From Thermogutta sp039793925 (GTDB taxonomy: Bacteria; Planctomycetota; Planctomycetia; Pirellulales; Thermoguttaceae): DNA of 64,000 bases. The stretch is taken from positions 1-64,000 of the forward strand of contig NZ_JBAMME010000289.1 in the NCBI RefSeq assembly GCF_039793925.1, given 5' to 3'. The notes below the pieces were generated by a model, which made no database searches, was not told the origin of the DNA, and saw only the letters and a program-made list of their open reading frames with translations. Within the stretch, counting starts at the first letter, position 1. Each line of letters opens with the position of its first letter. Positions 1 through 7,861 of the stretch are shown here, one piece after another. Both the position numbers and the translations under genes were made by a program.

Positions 1-738
1 GTCCAGCCGGGGCGTCACGGCCAGCAGGTGGTTCTCCGGAACTTCGCACCAGGATTCGTCACTGAGTTTCTTCGATGAAATCAGAATGGCGCTCTCGGTG
101 GCCAGGGTAGAACTGGTGATATTTGCTTCCAGCTCCGTGACGTGGTAATGGAAGATGTGTTCGCTCGTGGAAAAGCGTCGTTCGAGGTAATAGAGGTGAT
201 GGCCGCTTTGGTAGGCGAAAAGCCATCGCCCATTGCTGAGGTGAAAAGCCACGCCATCACTCCCCACCTGGCGAAGCGAATCCAGAAGGCTTGGTACGAG
301 GTCCCGGGTTTTTTTGATGTTTTGCACAATCCAGTGAAAAAAGGCTTCGCCCCCGCTTTCCCCATCCAGTGACTCCGCATGCGGAGGATCGAGCAGCCGG
401 AAAAGTTCTTCGCGATTGAGATTTCCCTGCTGCGCAAACAGCCAATTCCGATAATGAAACGGTGAGAGATTGCGCTCGTCCTCATCTCCCGAAACACCGG
501 CATCCAGGAAAAGCACGTAAATGCGGGAAGTACCGGGAGCAAATCGGGCGGCATTGCTCGGTCGCGCAGCGGAAGCCTGCACCTGCTTGGTGATCTTCGG
601 ACGTGCCCCTTCGTACCAACCAATTCCCCACGCCAGGGCTGGGGACGAGGCGCCGCTGCTAGCCGGCGAACCCTCGTGAAGTGAAAGTGACAGATCCGCC
701 GGTTTATGGGTGATGACACCAAACATCCAGGAACTCAT
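1..738 (-). CDS. Class II glutamine amidotransferase-like protein, 3' end cut by window edge
   Basis: The frame stays open from an ATG at 738 down to position 1, so the C-terminus lies outside the window. The protein opens MSSWMFGVI and continues with AWGIGWYEG, RNWLFAQQGNL, GEAFFHWIVQ and, near the edge, ESWCEVPENHLLAV. These follow the order of the YafJ/EgtC-like class II (Ntn-type) glutamine amidotransferases, which hydrolyse glutamine with an N-terminal Cys2 and usually start MCxxxG. Here the position after the start Met is Ser-Ser and no Cys is seen in the first 60 residues, so glutaminase activity is doubtful unless the start is wrong. The partner or acceptor cannot be told from the sequence. 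The family call is good and the activity call is poor. Confidence 0.8.
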   Translation of the reverse strand, partial: MSSWMFGVITHKPADLSLSLHEGSPASSGASSPALAWGIGWYEGARPKITKQVQASAARPSNAARFAPGTSRIYVLFLDAGVSGDEDERNLSPFHYRNWLFAQQGNLNREELFRLLDPPHAESLDGESGGEAFFHWIVQNIKKTRDLVPSLLDSLRQVGSDGVAFHLSNGRWLFAYQSGHHLYYLERRFSTSEHIFHYHVTELEANITSSTLATESAILISSKKLSDESWCEVPENHLLAVTPRLD

Positions 739-1134
739 AAATCGCTGACCCTTCTCTCCCTCTTCGGGCGAGGCACCCCATTGTCACGTTCTTTCCGGCA
801 ATCCCGCCAATCAATGATGCTATGCAAGGATGCGGACAACACGACACGGCTGGTGCGGATTGCGTGATCCTGCAATGCCCTCAGGTTTCAATGGCTGGCC
901 CAAAACACCTGGGATTAACTCCCCGGCGTCTTTTTTAGTTTAGTCAAGGTCGGCATTTACGAAAAGCTTTTCGGGACTTCCACCTGGTCGGCAAGCTCTG
1001 GAAAAGCTGAAAAATCCTCAATTGCGACCGGTAACACCCGAAAAATCGCTCCATTCGTTCCACAAAAAACAAAGCGAGAGCCGCACGCCGCCCCCGCCTT
1101 CGCAATTCTCCGGAGAGTCCCCTGTAAAAGTCGA
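739..1134. other. Intergenic, no convincing gene
   Basis: About 400 bases between the amidotransferase start and the CDGSH gene end. Short open frames on the minus strand exist (for example 944-1138), but they have no recognisable family, no ribosome binding site and a composition like a shadow. The 5' part should hold the amidotransferase promoter. I see no clear -35/-10 pair or hairpin. Confidence 0.5.
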
Positions 1135-1353
1135 TCATCCACCCCCGCTGGGTGCACGGTCATTCGCTTGAAATCCACACGTCTTGTGGGATCCGTCGCA
1201 GAAAGGACGTTCCTTGGAATGTCCGCAGCGGCAGAGGGCGATCGGCCGGGACGGGTCCGTGGGAAATTCACGTCCATCCACATCCACAACGCGAACTGCA
1301 CCCTGAACCAGATAGGGGCCGTTAGGACGAACCGTGATCACGACATCAGCCAT
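1135..1353 (-). CDS. CDGSH-type iron-sulfur protein
   Basis: A 72-residue protein carrying one complete CDGSH (mitoNEET-type) motif: Cys41-x-Cys43-x2-Ser-x3-Pro-x-Cys52-Asp-Gly-Ser-His56. The three Cys and one His of this family bind a [2Fe-2S] cluster. The N-terminal half (ITVRPNGPYLVQG) is the usual short beta region of bacterial stand-alone CDGSH proteins. I chose the ATG at 1353 because AGGAGG lies just upstream at normal spacing; a longer frame begins at 1416 but has no such site. There is no signal or membrane segment, so it is probably cytoplasmic, with a role in electron transfer or redox sensing. The neighbours give no pathway. Confidence 0.9.
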   Translation of the reverse strand: MADVVITVRPNGPYLVQGAVRVVDVDGREFPTDPSRPIALCRCGHSKERPFCDGSHKTCGFQANDRAPSGGG

Positions 1354-1911
1354 ACGCAATCCTCCTTGCAGTTGTACCCAGGACTCACGTGACCCGTTAC
1401 TCTTGTCTTCACGCAACTATGCGAATGACGGCGAAAACCCGGCTTTCACCCTGCTCGGGAGTTACCCTATTAGTGTACCCATAAGGTCAAGCCGTAGCCT
1501 CGCGTGGGCCGATCACCCGTGGTCGTTGTGCTACAAAAGTGAGCTCTTTATTTCAGCACGATTGCGCCTCCTGACAGCAATTCCAGCCCGGACGATCGTC
1601 AGGGTCGAGGTCGCGCCGCTGCCAGAATGGTGGTCCTCAACATAATGGACCTGACAAGCAGGTCCCTCCGGGGTTCGGAGGGGCACGCTCGTCGTGCCCG
1701 ATGAAGCGGGTTGGATCATCCAATGTTCGGAAAGGTGGACGTGGCAAGCACGTCCCTCCGGAGGCCTTCCGAAGAGGTGGGTCCACGACGACAAGACCCT
1801 TTTTCAGGGTTTTCTTGCCCAACTGCAAAGTGGCATTTAAACTAGCCATAAGGGTGATTGGGGCCAGCAGTTTGCGAGGGGGCTTTCTCGGGAGATGAGC
1901 GACGGACAAAC
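1354..1911. other. Intergenic region holding repeat copy A
   Basis: About 560 bases between the CDGSH gene and the kinase. The right-hand part (1635-1800) is a multi-hairpin repeat described separately. The rest must carry the two divergent promoters, but no strong promoter consensus is visible. Short frames crossing the hairpins on both strands are rejected because their codons are dictated by the palindromes. Confidence 0.5.
1635..1800. repeat. Multi-hairpin dispersed repeat, copy A
   Basis: Four short inverted repeats sit one after another. 1647-1665 has 7-bp arms GGACCTG/CAGGTCC around ACAAG. 1681-1699 has 7-bp arms GGGCACG/CGTGCCC around CTCGT. 1711-1723 is TTGGAT-C-ATCCAA. 1737-1755 has 7-bp arms GGACGTG/CACGTCC around GCAAG. 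Roughly 1674-1765 is repeated with few differences, in opposite orientation, at 17738-17828. The loops CAAG and CTCG recur and TCCCTCCGG follows two of the stems. This is a REP/BIME-like intergenic element; its function is unknown. Confidence 0.8.
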
Positions 1912-2805
1912 ATGGTGCTTAAGCTCCTTCAATCGTTATTCGGAAGCTCTTCCAAAGGCGTCAAGCCCCGGAAGAAGGTTGATATTGCCGCCCGATTCAA
2001 AATCCTTCGGGAGGGCGTGGCGGGAACGATGTCCAAATTCTATGTGGCGATGGATCGCGAACGGGGCGAAATCGTGGGCCTGAAAATCTGCGATCCCCAA
2101 AAAACAGCCGCTTACGAGGCCCGCTTCAAAGGCCTGAATAAGCCCTGCGAAGGCGAAATCGCCACACTCTTCGTCCATCCCTATATCGTGATGACCTATG
2201 AATACGGGTGGACGACAAAGGACGAACCCTATTTGGTCATGGAGTATTTGGAGGGTGGCGGTTTGAATGGCCATCTCGTGGCGAAAAGCCCCTTTCTCTT
2301 CCAGCGTCCTCTCTTACCCTACATTCGCCAGGTGGCGGAAGCGGTGGCCGTCGTCCACGAAGCCGGCTTCATCCACCGGGACATCTGTCCCCGAAACCTC
2401 ATGTTCAATCGGGACTTCAGCGTCCTCAAGCTGACCGACTTCGGCTTGAGCGTACCAGCCACTCCGCCGTTTATGGCGCCGGGGAACCGCAGCGGGACGC
2501 CCAACTACATGGCGCCTGAGTTAGTCCGGCGCTACCCCACCGATCAACGCCTGGATATTTTCTCGTTTGGAGTGAGCATGTACGAGTTGCTCACATTTGA
2601 GCTTCCCTGGGAGCGCGGTACAACCGGCATGGCGGCCATGGCCCATGACAAGCCGCCCGCCGATATTCGACGTTATCGGCCACAGATTCATCCCGATCTG
2701 GCGGCCGCCATCCATGCCTGCATTGAACCCGATAAAGAAAAGCGGTGTCCTTCCATGAGACGGTTTCTCGAGATGATCGCGCACCTAGAATCGACCGATC
2801 TGTGA
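1912..2805 (+). CDS. Serine/threonine protein kinase, soluble
   Basis: A 297-residue Hanks-type kinase with all core motifs: the ATP-anchoring Lys58 in VGLK, the catalytic loop HRDICPRN (His155-Asp157, Asn162), the metal-binding DFG at 176-178 and APE at 201-203. The glycine-rich loop is degenerate (LREGVAGTM). No transmembrane or sensor domain follows the kinase fold, unlike the many membrane-bound planctomycete kinases, so it should be cytoplasmic. The ATG at 1912 is preferred; a TTG at 1858 in frame lies inside the upstream region. The gene is followed after 38 bases by hisH on the same strand. The substrate is unknown. Confidence 0.92.
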   Translation: MVLKLLQSLFGSSSKGVKPRKKVDIAARFKILREGVAGTMSKFYVAMDRERGEIVGLKICDPQKTAAYEARFKGLNKPCEGEIATLFVHPYIVMTYEYGWTTKDEPYLVMEYLEGGGLNGHLVAKSPFLFQRPLLPYIRQVAEAVAVVHEAGFIHRDICPRNLMFNRDFSVLKLTDFGLSVPATPPFMAPGNRSGTPNYMAPELVRRYPTDQRLDIFSFGVSMYELLTFELPWERGTTGMAAMAHDKPPADIRRYRPQIHPDLAAAIHACIEPDKEKRCPSMRRFLEMIAHLESTDL

Positions 2806-2843
2806 GGTTATTCGGACAGGCTGTTTACCATGGGCAGCGTCTT

Positions 2844-3518
2844 ATGACGGCATCTCAACCCGCATCCGGTAGCGTTACGATCGTCGATTATGGCATGGGT
2901 AATCTGAGGAGCGTCCAAAAGGCGTTCGAGAAACTAGGACTCCGCGCGGAGGTCACGGATGAACCAAATCGGGTGATCAACGCCGAGCGCCTTGTGCTTC
3001 CCGGAGTGGGGGCCTTCGGCGATGCGATGGCTGAACTAAAACGGCGGGAACTCGTCAAACCGATCCTCCGCTTCATCGAATCCGGTCGCCCCTTCCTGGG
3101 AATTTGCCTGGGACTTCAGCTCCTTTTCGAAAGAAGCTACGAGAATGGTCCAATACCGGGTTTTGGGCTGTTGCGGGGAGAGGTTGTCCGCTTTGAGTTG
3201 CCGCACGGATGGAGCGTCCCTCACATGGGCTGGAATCAGGTGCGGCAAGAATGTCCCAACCCCCTTATGACGGGCATACCGGACGAGAGTTACTTCTATT
3301 TCGTACACTCTTATTACGTGGTTCCACTCGACGCCGAAGTGGTTGCCGGCACCACCGAGTACAAGATCCGGTTCTGCTCCATGGTCCGGCAGGACAATAT
3401 TTTCGCCACTCAATTTCACCCTGAAAAAAGCCAAGCCCTGGGACTCAAACTTCTCGCCAACTTTGCCGGCCTTGCCGCCCCCACTCCGCCAGCTTCCCCG
3501 ACTTCGGTGCAAACGTGA
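2844..3518 (+). CDS. hisH: Imidazole glycerol phosphate synthase, glutaminase subunit HisH
   Basis: A 224-residue class I glutamine amidotransferase. HisH hydrolyses glutamine and passes ammonia to HisF, which makes imidazole glycerol phosphate and AICAR in histidine biosynthesis. Visible features: N-terminal VDYGMGNLRSV, oxyanion strand PGVGAFGDA, the nucleophile Cys88 in GICLGLQLLF, and the His192/Glu194 pair in QFHPEKS, all as expected for the catalytic triad. Length is normal. The start at 2844 gives a protein beginning MTASQPASGSVTIVDYG; a longer frame from 2745 overlaps the kinase. No hisF or other his gene is in the window, so the pathway is split here, and hisH may be co-transcribed with the kinase gene. 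Confidence 0.97.
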   Translation: MTASQPASGSVTIVDYGMGNLRSVQKAFEKLGLRAEVTDEPNRVINAERLVLPGVGAFGDAMAELKRRELVKPILRFIESGRPFLGICLGLQLLFERSYENGPIPGFGLLRGEVVRFELPHGWSVPHMGWNQVRQECPNPLMTGIPDESYFYFVHSYYVVPLDAEVVAGTTEYKIRFCSMVRQDNIFATQFHPEKSQALGLKLLANFAGLAAPTPPASPTSVQT

Positions 3519-3599
3519 CGGCCGGGCAAAGATATTCCGAGAAACGATCGGCCGGTGTTCGAAACGCTTACGTTGAGGAGTTACAGACCGGGAATCCGA

Positions 3600-4022
3600 T
3601 CAGCAGGAGTCCAGGACCCGCAGAAATCGTCCGCCACTCTCATACCAACCGTGCTGCGTAAATTGCGTCCAGAGAAGCTCGAAAAGGAGTGACGCCCGCT
3701 GGCCCGCGTTCTCCAGGGTTACGCAGGCGATCCGGCTGGGCAGCGGACGCGGGTGATAGAAGCCGAGCCCAGTCTCTGACAGATGTTTACCCACCACCAC
3801 CAGCGAAGGTCCCTGCCGCGAGTTGCCGTCGGGAGTCAGGGGTTGCAGTTGCACGAGATAAGGGAACGCAAAACGCGGTGACTGTCGCCGCTCGTTTTCA
3901 TACGGTTCGGGATAGATCGTCGCGAGGACGCGGCGGACAGCAGCCTGCACCGACCCGCCGCCTGAATGCGACGACAACGGTTGCCAATAACTTGCTGGTG
4001 ACGTGACATCCGCGAGGCTCAT
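3600..4022 (-). CDS. PilZ-like domain protein
   Basis: A 140-residue protein whose central part resembles PilZ, the c-di-GMP-binding beta-barrel. It has an RRQSPR stretch at 45-50 (the family's RxxxR arginines) and, about 30 residues later, HLSETGLGF at 80-88, matching DxSxxG with His in place of Asp/Asn. Binding of c-di-GMP is therefore plausible but not certain. The N-terminal 40 residues are unassigned. The ATG at 4022 follows GGAGG at 10 bases; a GTG directly before it is also possible. It is convergent with hisH. No flagellar, pilus or polysaccharide gene is adjacent to suggest the output. Confidence 0.65.
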   Translation of the reverse strand: MSLADVTSPASYWQPLSSHSGGGSVQAAVRRVLATIYPEPYENERRQSPRFAFPYLVQLQPLTPDGNSRQGPSLVVVGKHLSETGLGFYHPRPLPSRIACVTLENAGQRASLLFELLWTQFTQHGWYESGGRFLRVLDSC

Positions 4023-5086
4023 CACTCAACTTCCTCCCAGTTAGCTGATGATCGAGTTTGTGAAGGCCGGGTTTATATCCCGGGCGTCAAGGCCATCCGT
4101 TCCCCGCCCACTGGGCCCGTTTTTTTCGCTCATTCCTCCGTGCTGCGTGGACGATCGACAATTTTCCCAGGTGATTTAGAGTCCGTGGGCGCTATAAGAC
4201 AACAGTTTTCTCCCACAAAATTAAAGGTGTTATCTTAATCACCTCAGAAGAAGCCATTTCTGGCAATCTGGTGGCCCACCGTTTCTCCTTCGATCCTGGC
4301 GTCAGCGTTCCTCTTAGAAGAGATGCTTGTCAAGGTTGCCAACGGCCGGCCATCACCTGAACTGGGCGACGCCTTATTAGGGCGTCAAGACAACCCTAGA
4401 TCACGATCGAAGATTTGTCAAGGAACAAACTCCCGCCTGGCGAATCCGTTGCACTTCCGCGGAAATTTCAACTTGCATTTTGCAGAAGTTCCATTTGTCG
4501 CGAACATTTTTCCACCCCGGCGAATTGGGTCAGTGCGGGTGGCTTCAGCGCTGTTTTCTTGCATCGACGATTTTTCGCGTGCGATCCTGGCTCGATTGAG
4601 TCACAATTCATGCCTGGATCACAGGCTCTTCACACCGGGCGGACCAAACTGCGAACGACGCGGTGTCGAGGCCGGTCTGGCAAAGAAGGCGATAGCTCAC
4701 CGTTTTCTATGTCTGGGTGAATTGACAGGTCCGCCGTCCGGCCCGCGCACAACAGTTCGCAAAAATAGCAAAACGAGGAAAAAACTGCCCGCTCAAACTC
4801 GGCGTACAATTAAAAGAGCTTGTTGACGAGGGAGACGGAAGGCGAGCTGGCAGAGACGAATCTTTTGGCACAACTGCACCAGTTGCGCAAGGCGGATTAC
4901 TCAGTGAATCACGCAAAGTTTCGATACTGCTTTCATTTTGTGCCACTTTCGCCGAATTCTTAAATTGGCTATCTTGAACTACGAGGGGTGGGCAGTTGCG
5001 TCTTTGAGGAGTGCTTCCGGTGTGAAGAGACAGTCGTCTCCGCGAGGACGGGGACGGGGTTCTGGGAGACATGGTAGGAGCTGACC
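4023..5086. other. Long intergenic region between divergent genes
   Basis: About 1.06 kb upstream of both the PilZ-like gene (minus) and the PatZ-like gene (plus). It holds A+T-richer patches around 4190-4260. One 167-codon frame (4323-4826) and overlapping ones on both strands have no family resemblance, a basic low-information composition and no ribosome binding site, so I do not call them. No tRNA, riboswitch or strong hairpin was recognised. This may be an extended regulatory region or a decayed gene. Confidence 0.4.
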
Positions 5087-7774
5087 GTGAGTATCGAAAA
5101 CCTGCATAAGATCTTCAATCCCCATCGGGTGGCGGTTATTGGGGCTAGCGATACCCCCACCAGTGTTGGTTACACAGTGCTGCGGAATCTGGTGGGGTCC
5201 GGGTTCCGTGGAGTGGTTTACCCGGTCAACCCCAAGCGGGAGGCTGTTCAGGGCATTCACGCCTATAAGGACGTGGCGAGTTTGCCCAATCCGCCCGATC
5301 TGGCTGTCATCTGCACCCCGGCGAAAACCGTGCCCGGCCTGATCCGCGAGCTGGGAATGGCCGGCACAAAAGGAATTGTCATCATTTCCGCCGGTTTTCG
5401 CGAAATCGGGGAAGAGGGCCGCAAATTGGAGAACCAGGTGCTGGAAGAGCAGGCCAAATTCCCCGGCATGCGGATCATCGGACCGAACTGTCTGGGAATT
5501 ATTGTCCCCGGCATTTCCCTTAATGCGAGTTTTGCAGCAGCAACGCCGCCGAAGGGACACATCGGGTTCATTTCTCAGTCTGGTGCGCTGTGCACCTCGG
5601 TTCTGGACTGGGCCATTGATCAGGGTATCGGATTCTCCTACTTTGTATCGGTCGGCAATATGATCGATGTCACGATTGCCGATCTGATCGACTACTTCGG
5701 CTCACAGACAGAGACCCAATCCATCATTCTTTACATCGAATCGATTACAGAGGCCCGAGAGTTCATGTCGGCGGCTCGGGCATTTGCTCGCACGAAGCCG
5801 ATTGTCGCCTTCAAATCGGGACGATTCGCAGAATCCGCGGCGGCGGCGGCGTCGCACACCGGAGCGATGGCGGGCGTGGATGCCGTCTACGAGGCCGCAT
5901 TCCAGCGGGCGGGCATTGAACGAATCTTCCAGATCGAAGACATGTTCGATTGTGCCGAGCTTCTCGCCCGGCAACAGCCGCCCAAAGGCGACCGCGTGGC
6001 CATCGTCACAAATGCCGGCGGTCCGGGCGTTATGACTACCGATGCCCTTATCGCCCTGGGTGGCCACCTGGCGGAGCTTTCCGAAGAGACCATGCAGAAG
6101 CTCAACGAGTTTCTACCGCCGTTCTGGTCGCATAACAACCCGGTGGATGTGCTGGGAGACGCACCACCGGAACGTTACGCCAAGGCGATTGACGTGGTGG
6201 CGGCGGACCCCAATGTCGATGCAGTGTTTGTCATTCTCACGCCTCAGGCGATGACGGACTCCACCGGGACAGCCCGCGCGGTGGCGGAAGTGGCCAAGAA
6301 ACACAAAAAGCCGATTCTCGGAGCGTGGATGGGTGGACGAACTGTCGCCGAGGGGATGCAGGTTCTCAGTGAAAACAATATCCCCTGCTACACAACCCCC
6401 GAGAAGGCGGTTCGCGCGTTCATGCATCTGGTGTCCTACGCGCGGAATCTTTCGCTGCTCCACGAAACGCCTCGCGACATTCCGGTGTCATTCTCCTTCG
6501 ACCGTCAGCGGCTCCGCGGCGTCTTCGAGAGTCTGCTTACCGAGGGTGCAGAGATCCTGACGGAGAGCGTCTCAAAGGCATTCCTGGAAGCCTACGGTAT
6601 CCCGGTCACCAAGCCTTACCTGGCTCGCACCGCGGATCAGGCCGTGGAAATCGCCAAGCGGATCGGCTTCCCGGTTGTGATGAAAATCCACTCGCCGCAG
6701 ATCACTCACAAAACAGATGTCGGTGGCGTGCTTCTCAACATCGCCAACGAGCAGGCCGTTCGGGAGGGTTTCGAAAAGCTGGTTCGGCGCGCCCAGGAAA
6801 AACGGCCCGATGCGCAGATTCTCGGTTGCACCGTCCAGCAGATGGTGAGTTATCCCAACAGTTTCGAGCTTATCATTGGAACAAAGCGCGATCCCGTGTT
6901 TGGATCGGTGATCATGGTGGGAATGGGCGGTGTAGCTGCCGAAGTTTTCCGTGATTACGCCCTCGCTCTGCCACCCCTCAATGAAACGCTTGCTCGCCGT
7001 GCCTTGGAATCCCTCAAATCGTGGCCCTTGCTTCGTGGATATCGTGGTCGGCCGGGCGTTAACATCGACAAGCTCATCGAGGTCCTCATGCGGTTTTCCT
7101 ACCTGGTCGCGGACTATCCCGAAATCAAAGAGCTGGATGTCAATCCGCTCCTTGTCACGCCGGAAGATGTCATCGCTTTGGACGCCCGCGTTGTCGTGGA
7201 TCGCGATATCCTGGCTCACGGTGTCCGGCCGTATGCCCACCTTGCGATTCGGCCTTATCCGGAGGAATTTGTCACGGAGCGAAAACTGAAGGACGGGACA
7301 CGTGTCATCCTTCGGCCCATCAAGCCGGAAGACGAGCCAATGTGGCACGAGCTTCTGGCGAGTTGCTCCACGCAATCGATCTGGTTCCGCTTCAGTTACC
7401 TGTTCAAACAGACCACCCACGAGATGGCAGCCCGGTATTGCTTCATCGATTACGACCGGGAAATGGCGATCGTGGCGGAAGTGGAAGAGGATGGCCAGCG
7501 GAAACTTATCGGGGTGGGACGCCTTGTGGCCGATGCCAACCACGAAGTCGCGGAATATGCCGTGCTCGTGGCGGATCGCTGGCACGGACGGGGATTGGGC
7601 GGTTTGCTCACGGACTACTGCCTGGAAGTGGCCAAGCGGTGGGGCATTAAGAAAGTCGTTGCGGAAACATCCAAGGATAACACACGGATGCTGGCCACTT
7701 TCCGCAACCGTGGCTTCGAATTCAACGAAAAGGCCGACCAGGACGTTGTTCTGGTGACCAAGACACTCGCCTGA
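5087..7774 (+). CDS. PatZ-like NDP-forming acyl-CoA synthetase / GNAT acetyltransferase fusion
   Basis: An 895-residue fusion. Residues about 1-450 are the CoA-binding and ligase (alpha) part of ADP-forming acetyl-CoA synthetases (NPHRVAVIGAS, then ISQSGALCTSV). About 490-715 is the ATP-grasp (beta) part (FPVVMKIHSPQITHKTDVGG). About 728-893 is a GNAT domain with the acetyl-CoA loop RGLGG. Enterobacterial PatZ/Pat of this architecture acetylates lysines, for instance on acetyl-CoA synthetase, and its synthetase part has lost the phosphohistidine. Here the histidine is present (Ser256-His257-Thr in ASHTGAM), so synthesis of acyl-CoA with ATP may be retained. The GTG start at 5087 follows AGGAG. 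The gene stands alone and ends at a strong terminator. Confidence 0.93.
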   Translation: MSIENLHKIFNPHRVAVIGASDTPTSVGYTVLRNLVGSGFRGVVYPVNPKREAVQGIHAYKDVASLPNPPDLAVICTPAKTVPGLIRELGMAGTKGIVIISAGFREIGEEGRKLENQVLEEQAKFPGMRIIGPNCLGIIVPGISLNASFAAATPPKGHIGFISQSGALCTSVLDWAIDQGIGFSYFVSVGNMIDVTIADLIDYFGSQTETQSIILYIESITEAREFMSAARAFARTKPIVAFKSGRFAESAAAAASHTGAMAGVDAVYEAAFQRAGIERIFQIEDMFDCAELLARQQPPKGDRVAIVTNAGGPGVMTTDALIALGGHLAELSEETMQKLNEFLPPFWSHNNPVDVLGDAPPERYAKAIDVVAADPNVDAVFVILTPQAMTDSTGTARAVAEVAKKHKKPILGAWMGGRTVAEGMQVLSENNIPCYTTPEKAVRAFMHLVSYARNLSLLHETPRDIPVSFSFDRQRLRGVFESLLTEGAEILTESVSKAFLEAYGIPVTKPYLARTADQAVEIAKRIGFPVVMKIHSPQITHKTDVGGVLLNIANEQAVREGFEKLVRRAQEKRPDAQILGCTVQQMVSYPNSFELIIGTKRDPVFGSVIMVGMGGVAAEVFRDYALALPPLNETLARRALESLKSWPLLRGYRGRPGVNIDKLIEVLMRFSYLVADYPEIKELDVNPLLVTPEDVIALDARVVVDRDILAHGVRPYAHLAIRPYPEEFVTERKLKDGTRVILRPIKPEDEPMWHELLASCSTQSIWFRFSYLFKQTTHEMAARYCFIDYDREMAIVAEVEEDGQRKLIGVGRLVADANHEVAEYAVLVADRWHGRGLGGLLTDYCLEVAKRWGIKKVVAETSKDNTRMLATFRNRGFEFNEKADQDVVLVTKTLA

Positions 7775-7812
7775 GAAGCTGGTTTTGCGTGTCCTATGCG
7801 ATGAATATCGTC

Positions 7813-7840
7813 ACGCTTCCCAAGACTGGGAAGCGTTTTT
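7813..7840 (+). terminator. Rho-independent terminator of the PatZ-like gene
   Basis: A perfect 10-bp stem, ACGCTTCCCA (7813-7822) with TGGGAAGCGT (7827-7836), around the loop AGAC and followed by TTTT. It lies 39 bases after the stop of the plus-strand gene and before the end of the convergent Hsp70-like gene. Confidence 0.93.
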
Positions 7841-7861
7841 CATTGGGATAGCTGCCACCGT

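Noticed and set aside
957..1301. 114-codon minus-strand frame overlapping the CDGSH gene
   Set aside because: Conflicts with the CDGSH frame, which has the intact metal-binding motif and an AGGAGG site.
4323..4826. 167-codon plus-strand frame in the long intergenic region
   Set aside because: No family resemblance, no ribosome binding site, basic and patternless composition, and other frames of similar length overlap it on both strands.
6572..7585. 337-codon minus-strand frame
   Set aside because: Antisense to the well-supported PatZ-like gene; codon pattern follows the real frame.
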